Translations under genes and position numbers: made by a program
Assembly: GCA_946539105.1 (NCBI GenBank)
Contig: CAMNHG010000009.1
Span: 1-24,998 of the forward strand
Length of the DNA: 24,998 nt
Origin: an uncultured Clostridia bacterium
GTDB lineage: Bacteria; Bacillota; Clostridia; Oscillospirales; Acutalibacteraceae
Direction of reading: 5' to 3'
Notes under the pieces: generated by a model
What the model was told of the DNA's origin: nothing
The model's database searches: none
The model's input: only the letters and a program-made list of their open reading frames with translations
Part shown: piece after piece, positions 1 through 8,675 of the stretch
Position numbering within the stretch: the first letter of the stretch is position 1
Layout of the letters: each line of letters begins with the position of its first letter

Positions 1-67
1 AATGATTCCTTTATCAAAAGAGATTTCATATGTGCAGAATAGCTAAATATAAGATAGCATTTTTGGA

Positions 68-96
68 TTGCATGACTGCTTTTGATATGGTAAAAT
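68..96 (+). promoter_or_regulatory. Putative sigma-A promoter for the PAS/HD-GYP gene
   Basis: A -35-like TTGCAT (68-73) is followed after 17 nt by a -10 TAAAAT (91-96). The -10 box is preceded by TGG, giving an extended -10 (TGn) element that could compensate for the weak -35. It lies about 130 nt upstream of the preferred ATG at 229, leaving a long leader. Called from consensus and spacing only. Confidence 0.45.
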
Positions 97-182
97 AAGT
101 GTGTGACATAATTTCATATTTTATTGCACAAGCTAAAGTGTACATTTTTGCTTTATTCATGGAAAAAAGCGTGCTGATTAGT

Positions 183-206
183 CATACTTGGCTTGCGCAA
201 AGTATG
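183..206 (+). promoter_or_regulatory. Inverted repeat in the leader of the HD-GYP gene
   Basis: CATACTT (183-189) and AAGTATG (200-206) form a perfect 7-bp inverted repeat with a 10-nt spacer. It covers the alternative TTG start at 193 and lies about 20 nt before the ATG at 229. It could be an RNA hairpin or a repressor operator. It argues against translation starting at the TTG, which would be buried in the stem-loop and has no Shine-Dalgarno sequence. Confidence 0.35.
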
Positions 207-228
207 CAATGAAAAAGTGAGTGATCCT

Positions 229-2088
229 ATGAACCATGACAACGATATGAAGAATCGAATCCCCGAAAAGCTGCACGGAGGTATGTATATTTTTACCACC
301 GAGGGCGACAGAAATATTCTGTATGCAGACCCCAATGTCATTCACCTGTTTGAATGTGATGACTTTGCGGATCTGCTCAATTATCTCGGCAATAATCCAA
401 GCAAGGCGCTTCATCCCGAGGATTTTGCTCAGGCAAAGAGCACCATCAGCGCAAGTTCAGCGGACCGCAATTACAGACACACCTACCTGAAATACCGCAT
501 CCTTACCAAAAACGGCAAAATACGGTATACGGAGAGCTTCGGTCACCGGGTGATTTCGGATGACGGCAAAAGCTACTACTATGTCATTACTACAGAAATC
601 ACGGAGGACGAATTCTACAAAGAGTACTCCGATAGCTTTGTCAATGTACAAATCAACTCCATGAACAGGAAGATTGACAATTTGACCGGTTTGATGAACA
701 TCAGCGCGTTTAACGATGACATCAATACAGACGCCTTCGATGTAAAAAACCATATTTGCTCCGTGGCGGTTTTTAATATCATCAATCTGCATAAAATCAA
801 CCGCGATAAGGGCCGAAGCGAGGGCGACAATCAAATCCGATTGCTGGTGCGCGCCATCCTGACCAACATGCCGCATGATTGTTTGATCTATCGCGGCTAT
901 AACGCCGAGATTGTTGTAGTATGTCCCGATTTGAATGAGCAGGACATGAATAAACACATTAAAAAAGTGATTAAAAGCAGTAATGAGGCAGTTTTCTACG
1001 GTGTTGCTTCAACAACGGATTCCTTTGTTCACGCAGACATCCCGCCGGAGAACGTTTCCGTTCAAGATGTGTTGAACGAAGCGGAGCTTGACCTTAATAT
1101 CAAAAAGATGTTGACAAACGAATCTTCCAGATCCGAATCGCTTTCCTCCCTTGTTCGCGCCTTGGAGCAAGTGGATCAGGATACCGAAGAGCATGTCAAG
1201 CGAACCAGAAAAATGGGTATCGCGCTTGGCAAACGCCTGGGCTTGTCCGACACGCAGATGTCCGCTCTTGAGCTGCTGTGTCTGCTTCATGATATCGGCA
1301 AGATTGCTGTTCCGTTGGATATTCTGAACAAGCCGGGTAAGCTGACCGACGCAGAGTGGGAAGCGCTGCGTTCTCACCCTGTCAAAGGATATCAGATTGC
1401 GCTTGCCGCCAAAGAGCTGCGCCCGATAGCCGCTTGTATCAAATACCATCACGAGCGCTGGGACGGAAGGGGTTATCCCTCACAGCTTAAGGGTGAGGAG
1501 ATCCCCGTGCTTTCGCGCATTATCTCCATTGTTGACGCGTATGATGCGATGGTCAACGACCGATGTTATCGCAGGGCATTGTCGCCGCAGGTTGCCATGC
1601 AGGAGATCAAAGACAATGCGGGCACCCAGTTTGACCCGCAGATTGCGGAGATTTTCCTGCAGCTTTTATCCGACAAGCCCAAGCTTATGCGGGGCAAAAA
1701 AACGGGCGGCGACGAGCTGCGCGTTTTTGAGGAAACGACAGAGCATCCTGCCGCGACCGGCAACACCCGACCGGTAGTTTACTGTGAATATAGGCTTGAC
1801 GTCAACAACATCATTATTGAGGTCGACGAGCTGTTTGAAAATATCACGGGATATGCTCCCGACGAAGTGATCGGCAAAATGAGCCAGTTTGATTTGATCC
1901 CCGAGGAAGATCGGGCTGACTATCGGATACAAGTCGGAAATCAGTTGTCGAAAACCGATACCGCCTTCCTGCGCCACCGCATAATGCGTAAGGATGGCAC
2001 CGTGATTGATGTGGTATGTCACGGAACCCGTCAGTTTGAATCCGCGACGCGTTCATTCATGAGCACCATACAGATATATGAAGACTAG
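229..2088 (+). CDS. PAS - degenerate GGDEF - HD-GYP - PAS signalling protein (likely c-di-GMP phosphodiesterase)
   Basis: A soluble four-domain c-di-GMP protein of 619 residues from the ATG at 229. Residues about 15-125 resemble a PAS domain. Residues about 145-290 are GGDEF-like, beginning with the usual NLTGL, but the active-site loop reads RGYNAEIVV instead of RxGGDEF, so cyclase activity is unlikely. Residues about 305-490 are an HD-GYP domain with LLHDIGK (H354, D355) and an intact HHERWDGRGYP signature (about 407-417), the metal-binding motifs of c-di-GMP phosphodiesterases. Residues about 515-619 are a second PAS domain (NITGYAPDEVIGK, then RKDGTVI). No membrane segment is visible. An in-frame TTG at 193 would add 12 residues, but it lacks a Shine-Dalgarno sequence and sits in a hairpin. 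The gene precedes the permease-GGDEF gene by 103 nt on the same strand, pairing a probable degrading enzyme with a probable synthesising one. Domain calls are firm; the input signals are unknown. Confidence 0.9.
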   Translation: MNHDNDMKNRIPEKLHGGMYIFTTEGDRNILYADPNVIHLFECDDFADLLNYLGNNPSKALHPEDFAQAKSTISASSADRNYRHTYLKYRILTKNGKIRYTESFGHRVISDDGKSYYYVITTEITEDEFYKEYSDSFVNVQINSMNRKIDNLTGLMNISAFNDDINTDAFDVKNHICSVAVFNIINLHKINRDKGRSEGDNQIRLLVRAILTNMPHDCLIYRGYNAEIVVVCPDLNEQDMNKHIKKVIKSSNEAVFYGVASTTDSFVHADIPPENVSVQDVLNEAELDLNIKKMLTNESSRSESLSSLVRALEQVDQDTEEHVKRTRKMGIALGKRLGLSDTQMSALELLCLLHDIGKIAVPLDILNKPGKLTDAEWEALRSHPVKGYQIALAAKELRPIAACIKYHHERWDGRGYPSQLKGEEIPVLSRIISIVDAYDAMVNDRCYRRALSPQVAMQEIKDNAGTQFDPQIAEIFLQLLSDKPKLMRGKKTGGDELRVFEETTEHPAATGNTRPVVYCEYRLDVNNIIIEVDELFENITGYAPDEVIGKMSQFDLIPEEDRADYRIQVGNQLSKTDTAFLRHRIMRKDGTVIDVVCHGTRQFESATRSFMSTIQIYED

Positions 2089-2134
2089 CGTATAGGAGTT
2101 TTTGCCTCTTATGCAGTTACACTGAAAAAGGGCC

Positions 2135-2168
2135 CAAGATTACGTTTCCCGCACAGCAAAAAATCTTG
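2135..2168 (+). other. Weak intercistronic inverted repeat
   Basis: CAAGATT (2135-2141) and AATCTTG (2162-2168) are perfect 7-bp arms separated by 20 nt in the 103-nt gap between the two c-di-GMP genes. No T-run follows, so it is not an obvious terminator. The two genes may be co-transcribed. Confidence 0.25.
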
Positions 2169-2191
2169 CGCATTCGGTTGAGGATATAATC

Positions 2192-4408
2192 ATGGATAAT
2201 CAAAATACTTTAAAAAAATACTTGTCGCCCCTCGGCGTATGGGCGCTGTCATTCGGCTGCAGTGTCGGCTGGGGTGCTTTTGTCATGCCCGGCACCACCT
2301 TTCTGCCCATCGCCGGCCCGATGGGAACCGCGCTCGGTATCACAATCGGCGCGATTATTATGCTTGTTATAGGCAGATGCTATTGCTATTTGATGAATCG
2401 CTATCCCGACTCCGGCGGTACATACACCTATACAAAAAATATACTGGGATATGATCACGGCTTTTTGAGCGGATGGTTTTTGGTACTCGCGTATATTGTC
2501 ATTGTATGGGCGAATTTGACAGCACTTGCGCTGATTGGCAGAAGCCTTCTGGGCGATATGTTCCAGTTTGGATTTCATTATCAACTTGCGGGTTATGATA
2601 TCTACTTCGGCGAGATATTGGCCGCCCTCGGAGTCCTTGCCGCCTGCGGACTGCTTTGCGCGTTTTGCAAGCGGTTGTCAAACCGGCTCCAGATATTGAT
2701 GGCCGCAGTCCTCATTTGCGGAATCATTGTATGCTTTGTTGCGGCGGCGGTCAAAAACGGCGGATCGCTTTCCGTTTATCAGCCCGCCTTTTCGCCGCTT
2801 TCCGAATCCGGTGTTCCGATGCAGATTATCAGCATTGTCGCTCTTGCTCCATGGGCGTATGTCGGCTTTGAGTCCGTTTCTCATTCTGCCGAGGAATTCC
2901 GATTCAAAAGGAAAAAAACCTTTATTATTATCATCATCTCCGTATTCACCGCGGGACTTGCGTATGTTCTGCTTAGCCTGCTTGCCGTCAATGCGGCTCC
3001 CGAGGGCTATGCGGACTGGTCGGCATATATCGCCGACATAGGCAACCTCAAAGGTATGCAGGAAATACCGACCTTCTACGTTGTGAACAACGCTTTGGGC
3101 ACCGTCGGCGTCATCATACTCGGAATTACCGTTCTCAGCGGTATAATCACCGGAATCGTCGGTAATACCGTAGCCGCGTCACGCGTGCTGTATTCAATCG
3201 CCAAGGATGACATCATCCCTCATTGGTTTGCAAAAACCAATAAGGACGGCAATCCGACTAACGCGATTTTGTTTATCACGTTGGTATCTGCCGTGATCCC
3301 GTTCTTCGGCAGAACAGCGATCAGCTGGATTGTTGACGTCACGACAGTAGGCGGCACCATTATCTACGCCTACACCTCCGTTGCGGCGTTGAAAGAGGCA
3401 AAAGCCTGCAAAAACAATCGGATGATAGTTTGCGGCGCTGTCGGAATATTGTTCTCCCTTGCTTTCGCGCTGTATTTCCTAGTTCCTCACATTTCCTCTG
3501 TCAGCACCCTCGGCACAGAATCATATTTGATCCTGTCGTTATGGAGCATCCTCGGCATGGTGTTCTTCAGAAATGTGTTCCGCAGAGATAAAAAGCGCCG
3601 CTTCGGTAAATCCATCGTTGTATGGATTGTACTGCTGTTCTTGATTATGTTCACCTCTATCGTTTGGATGCAGGGAGAAAACGATAAAGCTCTCAACAAT
3701 GTGCAGAATAACATTACTACACGGTACAGCAGCCATATCGACCAATTTCATCCGGAACAGGAAAAGGAAGATATCGCCGAAGTCAACAGCTATGTTGAAT
3801 CCCAAATTGAAGGACTCAACGTCACGATTTTGCGCAACAATCTGATTCGTATAATCATGATTATTTTTTCTGTTGTTATCCTGTTTTTGGTGTACAAGCT
3901 GATGTTCAGTCGACAGCGAGAGTTTGACCGCGTGCAGGATATGGCGTTCAAGGACGCGATGACCGGCGTCGGTAACAGCCACGCTTATCATAAAACGGAA
4001 AGGACCATCGACGTCGAAATCGCATCCGGTCAAATTGTCGAGTTTGCGATTGTTGTCTGCGATTTAAACGGGCTGAAACAAATCAATGATACATTAGGTC
4101 ATAATAAGGGCGATGAGTTTATCCGGCAGGCGTGCGGTATTATATGTGAAATATTTGCCCACAGTCCGGTTTTTCGCACCGGCGGAGATGAATTTGTTGC
4201 GATTCTGCGCGGCAGAGATTATTTAAACCGAGCCGAATTGATTGATAAGATCACCGAAAGCAATAATATCAACGCGGAAAACGGGGGCGCTGTCATTGCG
4301 GCGGGACTCTCGGAGTTTAACCCGAGCACGGATCGGTCTGTTGACAGCGTATTCGTCAGAGCCGACTCAGCGATGTACATCAATAAAAAAGCTCTCAAAA
4401 ACAAATGA
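2192..4408 (+). CDS. APC-superfamily amino-acid permease fused to a GGDEF diguanylate cyclase domain
   Basis: A 738-residue membrane protein starting at ATG 2192, with GAGG about 8 nt upstream. Residues 1-465 are an APC-superfamily permease: TM1 carries the broken-helix motif GWGAFVMPG (26-34), TM6 has GFESVSHSAEE (225-235), and about 12 hydrophobic helices follow the APC pattern. Two further helices (about 474-493 and 552-571) flank an extracytoplasmic stretch of about 55 polar residues. Residues about 580-735 are a GGDEF domain with DAMTGVGN, the metal-binding CDLNGLKQIND (D624) and an intact RTGGDEF (662-668). The RxxD inhibitory site normally found five residues before GGDEF is absent, so classical product inhibition is not expected. 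The simplest reading is a cyclase whose activity is tied to a transporter or transporter-derived sensor of an amino acid or amine. The substrate cannot be told from sequence. Whether it still transports or only senses is open. Confidence 0.92.
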   Translation: MDNQNTLKKYLSPLGVWALSFGCSVGWGAFVMPGTTFLPIAGPMGTALGITIGAIIMLVIGRCYCYLMNRYPDSGGTYTYTKNILGYDHGFLSGWFLVLAYIVIVWANLTALALIGRSLLGDMFQFGFHYQLAGYDIYFGEILAALGVLAACGLLCAFCKRLSNRLQILMAAVLICGIIVCFVAAAVKNGGSLSVYQPAFSPLSESGVPMQIISIVALAPWAYVGFESVSHSAEEFRFKRKKTFIIIIISVFTAGLAYVLLSLLAVNAAPEGYADWSAYIADIGNLKGMQEIPTFYVVNNALGTVGVIILGITVLSGIITGIVGNTVAASRVLYSIAKDDIIPHWFAKTNKDGNPTNAILFITLVSAVIPFFGRTAISWIVDVTTVGGTIIYAYTSVAALKEAKACKNNRMIVCGAVGILFSLAFALYFLVPHISSVSTLGTESYLILSLWSILGMVFFRNVFRRDKKRRFGKSIVVWIVLLFLIMFTSIVWMQGENDKALNNVQNNITTRYSSHIDQFHPEQEKEDIAEVNSYVESQIEGLNVTILRNNLIRIIMIIFSVVILFLVYKLMFSRQREFDRVQDMAFKDAMTGVGNSHAYHKTERTIDVEIASGQIVEFAIVVCDLNGLKQINDTLGHNKGDEFIRQACGIICEIFAHSPVFRTGGDEFVAILRGRDYLNRAELIDKITESNNINAENGGAVIAAGLSEFNPSTDRSVDSVFVRADSAMYINKKALKNK

Positions 4409-4436
4409 TACAGTTATGCATTATACTATTTTCAAA

Positions 4437-4478
4437 AAAAGCGCTTATAACTGCCGTCAAACAGTTATAAGCGCTTTT
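4437..4478. terminator. Bidirectional rho-independent terminator between converging units
   Basis: A perfect 17-bp inverted repeat: left arm 4437-4453, 8-nt loop CCGTCAAA, right arm 4462-4478. The stem core is GCGCTTATAACTG, and A-runs and T-runs at the ends give U-tracts in both directions. It starts 28 nt after the permease-GGDEF stop (plus strand) and lies 19 nt beyond the stop of the last exopolysaccharide gene (minus strand, 4498), so it serves both. Confidence 0.9.
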
Positions 4479-4497
4479 ATTAGGTATTAGTATTATA

Positions 4498-5181
4498 CTA
4501 TCTGCCCGTACCGGAGAGCATTGCGAAGGGAGTTCTAAAGATGATTTTGAGATCCTTCCACGCGGTGCGGGTCTCGATATAGTTAAGATCCATTTCGACC
4601 CATTCGTTGAAGGATATGTCATTACGGTTGTTTGAGATCTGCCAATCGCAGGTGATGCCGGGAGTTACGATCAGGCGCAGCTTGTGATAATCCTCATACT
4701 CCTTGACCTCGTTCGGAAGCGGAGGACGAGGCCCGACAAGGCTCATGTTTCCCACAAATACGTTGATGAACTGGGGCATTTCGTCGATTGACAGCTTGCG
4801 AAGGATTTTTCCCAGACGTGTGATTCTCGGGTCATCCTTCATCTTGAAAACAGGACCGTCCATTTCGTTGGATTCCATCAGCTCTGCCTTTCGCTTATCG
4901 GCATCAACATACATCGTCCTGAACTTATACATATTGAACTCTTCTCCGTGACGGCCGATTCGAATCTGCTTGTAGAAGGGACTGCCGTGGGGATCGTCGA
5001 TAAACACCGCAAGCGCGATGATTCCCATGGGGATGATGAGGATCAGCAGAAGAATACCCGTCACGATCAAGTCAAAGGTTCTTTTCCTCCGCCAGTAATG
5101 CTTGAAATTTTTATTTTTGATAAGAGAATCCAAGCGTTCTTCGGCTTTCTTATCAATTCTACCGTATTCCAGATATGCCAC
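4498..5181 (-). CDS. Initiating polyprenyl-phosphate sugar-1-phosphate transferase (WcaJ/WbaP C-terminal type)
   Basis: A 227-residue bacterial sugar transferase that would transfer a hexose-1-phosphate from a UDP-sugar to undecaprenyl phosphate, starting repeat-unit synthesis on the inner membrane face. The start is GTG at 5181, preceded by a strong GAGGGGG. Visible motifs are KRTFDL, a single hydrophobic segment (TGILLLILIIPMGIIALAVF, about 41-60), YKFRTM, the catalytic-region LRKLSIDEMPQFINV and MSLVGPRPPLP, all typical of this family. It is the short form without the extra N-terminal membrane domain of WcaJ/WbaP. It is the last gene of the operon, 58 nt after the 2-epimerase. The sugar donor (Gal, Glc, GlcNAc or QuiNAc derivative) cannot be determined from sequence alone. 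Confidence 0.92.
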   Translation of the reverse strand: MAYLEYGRIDKKAEERLDSLIKNKNFKHYWRRKRTFDLIVTGILLLILIIPMGIIALAVFIDDPHGSPFYKQIRIGRHGEEFNMYKFRTMYVDADKRKAELMESNEMDGPVFKMKDDPRITRLGKILRKLSIDEMPQFINVFVGNMSLVGPRPPLPNEVKEYEDYHKLRLIVTPGITCDWQISNNRNDISFNEWVEMDLNYIETRTAWKDLKIIFRTPFAMLSGTGR

Positions 5182-5239
5182 AGTAACAACCCCCTCATGT
5201 TAAGTAGTTATTTATGATCTATTTCTTCTGTTTCGCAAT

Positions 5240-6364
5240 TTAACTTTGTTTTGCTTCCCAAGGCCGGTAAGGCTTGCCCTCGAGTATATCCGCGATCCGT
5301 TCACAGGCGTGTCCGTCACCGTACGGATTGCAGGCGCGTGACATGCGTGTGTACTCCTCCTCGTCTTCCAAAAGGAGCTTGAAGGCGCGGTAGATGATTT
5401 CCTCATCGGTTCCGACGAGCTTAAGCGTACCCGCGCCAACGCCCTCAGGGCGCTCGGTGGTATCTCTCATCACTAAAACCGGCACCCCGTAACTTGGGCA
5501 CTCCTCCTGAATTCCGCCGGAATCCGTTAAGCAAAGGTAGCTTCTCGCTTCAAAGTTATGACAATCAAACACCTCTATCGGCTCAATAATATGAATCCGG
5601 TCACAACCGCTCAATTCAGCAGCAGCACAATCCCTGACAACGGGATTCATATGGATTGGATACACCGCCTTGCAGTCCGGGTGCTCGTCAAGAACCCTGC
5701 GGATTGCGCGGAACATCCGGCGCATCGGCTCGCCTAGATTCTCACGTCGGTGAGCCGTGATGAAAATCAGCTTTCCGTCGCCGACCCAGTCAAGCTCGGG
5801 GTGGGTATAGTCCTCTCGAACCGTATGCTGCATTGCATCGATTACGGTATTACCGGTGATATAGATTGTGTCCTTCTTCTTTCCCTCACGGATCAGGTTG
5901 GAAGCAGATAAAGGAGTGGGAGAAAAATTGTATCGGCTGATGATGCCGGTACCCTGACGGTTGAATTCCTCGGGATACGGGCTGAAAATATTATAGGTGC
6001 GCAAGCCTGCTTCTACATGACCGACCGGGATTTGCAGATAAAAGCACGCCAAAGCAGCGACAAAGGAGGTGGTGGTGTCACCGTGAACCAACACTATATC
6101 GGGGTGAACCTCCTCCAGCACGCTTTTAATCCCGTTGAGCACGCTGATGGTAATATCAAAAAGCGACTGCTTTTGCTTCATAATATTCAAATCATAATCG
6201 GGAACAACCCCAAAGGTATTGAGCACTTGATCCAACATCTGCCGATGCTGCGCGGTTACGCAAACGATCGTCTGAACAGAAGGACGTTTTTTCAGCTCCA
6301 AAACCAGCGGACACATCTTGATTGCCTCGGGACGTGTTCCGAATACCAGCATAATCTTTTTCAT
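5240..6364 (-). CDS. wecB: UDP-N-acetylglucosamine 2-epimerase (non-hydrolysing)
   Basis: A 374-residue cytoplasmic enzyme of the WecB/MnaA family, interconverting UDP-GlcNAc and UDP-ManNAc. The start is ATG 6364 behind a textbook AAGGAGG. Diagnostic motifs are VFGTRPEAIKMCPLV at the N terminus, VHGDTTTSF, GHVEAGLRT, PEEFNRQ, FITAHRRENLGEP, YPIHMNP and LTDSGGIQEECPSYGVPVL near the C-terminal nucleotide site. Length is normal for the family. It lies between the FrhB-like gene and the initiating transferase, so it probably supplies UDP-ManNAc as a precursor for the polymer. No UDP-ManNAc dehydrogenase is in the window, so the sugar may be used directly or oxidised by an enzyme encoded elsewhere. 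UDP-ManNAc is also used for wall teichoic acid, so the enzyme may be shared between pathways. Confidence 0.95.
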   Translation of the reverse strand: MKKIMLVFGTRPEAIKMCPLVLELKKRPSVQTIVCVTAQHRQMLDQVLNTFGVVPDYDLNIMKQKQSLFDITISVLNGIKSVLEEVHPDIVLVHGDTTTSFVAALACFYLQIPVGHVEAGLRTYNIFSPYPEEFNRQGTGIISRYNFSPTPLSASNLIREGKKKDTIYITGNTVIDAMQHTVREDYTHPELDWVGDGKLIFITAHRRENLGEPMRRMFRAIRRVLDEHPDCKAVYPIHMNPVVRDCAAAELSGCDRIHIIEPIEVFDCHNFEARSYLCLTDSGGIQEECPSYGVPVLVMRDTTERPEGVGAGTLKLVGTDEEIIYRAFKLLLEDEEEYTRMSRACNPYGDGHACERIADILEGKPYRPWEAKQS

Positions 6365-6391
6365 TATAATCCTCCTTGCATCGTAAATCCA

Positions 6392-7549
6392 TTACGATTT
6401 GCCGAGCAGCTTTTTTGCTTTGCTTTTCAGGAACACCATCGGATATTCCTTTTTATAGCGTGCGGATACCTTGTCATAAACGGTAGCGCGCAGCGCTTTG
6501 TCCAAGCCCTCTTGGCGATAGGTGTTCCAAAACAGGTCGTGGTCGGGTGCTTTTTCCTGCGGTGCCCGCAGTTGAGAATTGCCTTCGACCGCCTCGCTCC
6601 ACTCTCTTTCCACCAAGGTAAGCGTTTTACATTTGGAGAGAAACTTTTTCCCTTTTTCGGTATTGACGCCAATCACGGAGACCTTTCGTTTCGGGTCTTC
6701 AAAAGGAACGGCTTTTCCGATACCCCAAAAATCTCCGATCGTTATATCCGACGCGCGCTTTTGGCAGGCGTAGGGACAACCGAAGCAGGCTTCATTGACG
6801 ATGTATCCGTAATTGAACAGATGAAGAAAATAATCCCAATGCATCCGCCGCTCCCATATTTTCTTGCCTGATGAGAACATCCGCATCTCCACACCCCATT
6901 CGGAACGGAAAGAGAGCGAATCAACTTTTTTCCCTTTAACTGCCCCGACCCATGCGATATAATCGAGCAGCATATGTTCGGACGGAACACCGTGACAAAT
7001 CAGATCGACCGTTAGCAGAGCGTCCTGCATCCTGCCTGCGGCAGATCCGGCAGCTTCGCACTGGCACGGGGTGCCGATAAACAAGACTTTTTTACCAGCC
7101 TTAAGTGCCTCTGTCAGCTTGCGGTAGACGCCCCTTGTATCAGCCTGGACATACTTACTTCCCCGAAAGCTCTTAATCTCTTCGAGGCTGTCACAGACCT
7201 TCATGGAGGCGGTCATCCTGCTGTTCTGCTGTGTTCCCGCGACAACCATTTCCAGATCTATTGCCGTCTCATAAAACGCCGCGGCTACGCCGCCGGAGCT
7301 GCTCCCGCGCTGTTGATTGGGATTGGTTCGCCATGCGGCATAGGTAATGATATTTTCATGATATACCGGTTCTCGGTTGGCGGGACATAGCTTTTGACAA
7401 CGTCCGCAATCGGAACAGACGCTGCTGTCGATCACCGGACGAAGATGACCTTTTTCCGCATCCGGGCGCATTTCGATTGCGCCGAAAGCGCAGATATCGG
7501 CGCACAGCCCACAGCCGAAGCAGCGCTGATATTCACAGATCTCTTTCAT
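6392..7549 (-). CDS. FrhB-like iron-sulfur protein (coenzyme F420 hydrogenase/dehydrogenase beta-subunit family)
   Basis: A 385-residue protein with two N-terminal 4Fe-4S ferredoxin motifs (CFGCGLCADIC, Cys 10/13/16/20; CSDCGRCQKLC, Cys 45/48/51/55). A Coenzyme F420 hydrogenase/dehydrogenase beta-subunit-like domain follows, with IGTPCQCEA (about 158-166), DLICHGVPS (182-190) and a later cysteine cluster CFGCPYAC (255-262) before ITIGDFWGI. The start is ATG 7549 with a modest Shine-Dalgarno (GGAATGA). It sits 14 nt after a polysaccharide pyruvyl transferase, a pairing often seen in Firmicutes and Bacteroidetes surface-polysaccharide loci. Its precise reaction is not established; a redox step on a sugar nucleotide or flavin/NAD(P)H-ferredoxin chemistry is plausible. 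Hydrogenase activity is not implied. Confidence 0.88.
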   Translation of the reverse strand: MKEICEYQRCFGCGLCADICAFGAIEMRPDAEKGHLRPVIDSSVCSDCGRCQKLCPANREPVYHENIITYAAWRTNPNQQRGSSSGGVAAAFYETAIDLEMVVAGTQQNSRMTASMKVCDSLEEIKSFRGSKYVQADTRGVYRKLTEALKAGKKVLFIGTPCQCEAAGSAAGRMQDALLTVDLICHGVPSEHMLLDYIAWVGAVKGKKVDSLSFRSEWGVEMRMFSSGKKIWERRMHWDYFLHLFNYGYIVNEACFGCPYACQKRASDITIGDFWGIGKAVPFEDPKRKVSVIGVNTEKGKKFLSKCKTLTLVEREWSEAVEGNSQLRAPQEKAPDHDLFWNTYRQEGLDKALRATVYDKVSARYKKEYPMVFLKSKAKKLLGKS

Positions 7550-7563
7550 CTTATCATTCCTGT

Positions 7564-8670
7564 CTATTGAATCGCTTTATCCAAAAAGGATGTTGACTTT
7601 TCATACAGCTCGGCTTTTCTGCCGTTCACCTCGGTATAGTCGATATCATCCTTTAGCGTTGTCTCGTCGGTGCCGATATACCTGTCGAGAAGCCCCATGG
7701 CACCTAAAATGCTGTCGAGGCGCGTGTTATACTTATCTCTTTTTACGGCGACAAACTGACGCTCCATATTGATTGAAAAAGAAACGCCGTGAAATGAGTT
7801 GGTGACGATATATGACGCGTTGCGGAAAAGCCAAATATACACATCGGGGGTCTTGTTGTATGCCACATAATCAACGCCGTAGCCTTCGCGTGTTTTCTTT
7901 GAACGGCCGTTCACAATCAACACGGTCTTGAGGTTTTTCTGTCGGGCAATATTCTTCGCAAGTCGGATAATATCAGAGCCGTCTGTATCCAAAAAGTACA
8001 GCAGCAGATAATCTGACGGACAATCGGGATCCTTTCGCTCGTATTCGCTCCAGCCGTTACGGTCCAGCAAGAAGGTGGGGTCCAGCACGAACTGACAGCC
8101 TTGGACGCCCGCGTCCGCCATCATCTTCACGGCGGAGCTTTCGCGCATGCCGATAGCTGAAAAATCGCTTGTATACTCCCTGATCTTCTCCCATTCATCG
8201 TCCGTAAAGCTGTCTTTACCGCAGCTGGCGGCGTAGGCAATCTTCCTTGTTCCTTCCGAGGCAAAGCGGAGGAAATAAGCCGGGTCTACGCTGCGGTTAT
8301 AATCGCTGTTCCAAATCTGATCGCTGCCGGCAATCAAACAGTCAAAGCCTTTGTATCTGTTTTCGAGCTGTTTCATATTGTACAACGCGGGCGAAACAGT
8401 CGCGTTTTGGCTTAGATATCTTTTGTATCTTCCGTTGTTTGTCTGAAATCGCATAAAACGGATTGCTTTATGCGCTATTGAGGACAGGCTGCCCTTACAT
8501 ACGGCAGCAATCCGACTTTTCAGGGTGAAGCGAGGCGGTATATAATTGATCACCTCAACATACAGTTCCGAATCCCTTTTTCGCAGATAATGCTGCAAAG
8601 CAATCGCCTGCAAAGAGGAGCCGAAATTTACGCCGTAGTGGATGGAGATAACACCGATTCTTTTTTTCAT
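7564..8670 (-). CDS. Polysaccharide pyruvyl transferase family protein
   Basis: A 368-residue protein of the PS_pyruv_trans family, which adds ketal-linked pyruvate to sugars of a surface polymer. The N terminus GVISIHYGVNFGSSLQAI is the family's GxxNxG...Q region. It is followed by FDCLIAGSDQIWNSDY, IGMRESSAV and, near the C terminus, VTNSFHGVSFSINMER, which carries the conserved S-F-H-G. The start is ATG 8670 with AAAGGG upstream. Only 5 nt separate it from the flippase gene and 14 nt from the FrhB-like gene, so translation is likely coupled. The role inferred from context is to give the repeat unit a negative charge. Some members of this broad family have other or unknown roles. Confidence 0.9.
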   Translation of the reverse strand: MKKRIGVISIHYGVNFGSSLQAIALQHYLRKRDSELYVEVINYIPPRFTLKSRIAAVCKGSLSSIAHKAIRFMRFQTNNGRYKRYLSQNATVSPALYNMKQLENRYKGFDCLIAGSDQIWNSDYNRSVDPAYFLRFASEGTRKIAYAASCGKDSFTDDEWEKIREYTSDFSAIGMRESSAVKMMADAGVQGCQFVLDPTFLLDRNGWSEYERKDPDCPSDYLLLYFLDTDGSDIIRLAKNIARQKNLKTVLIVNGRSKKTREGYGVDYVAYNKTPDVYIWLFRNASYIVTNSFHGVSFSINMERQFVAVKRDKYNTRLDSILGAMGLLDRYIGTDETTLKDDIDYTEVNGRKAELYEKSTSFLDKAIQ

Positions 8671-8675
8671 GACAA

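Noticed and set aside
6017..6871. 284-codon plus-strand frame
   Set aside because: It is antisense to two well-supported genes (2-epimerase and FrhB-like protein); no recognisable motifs.
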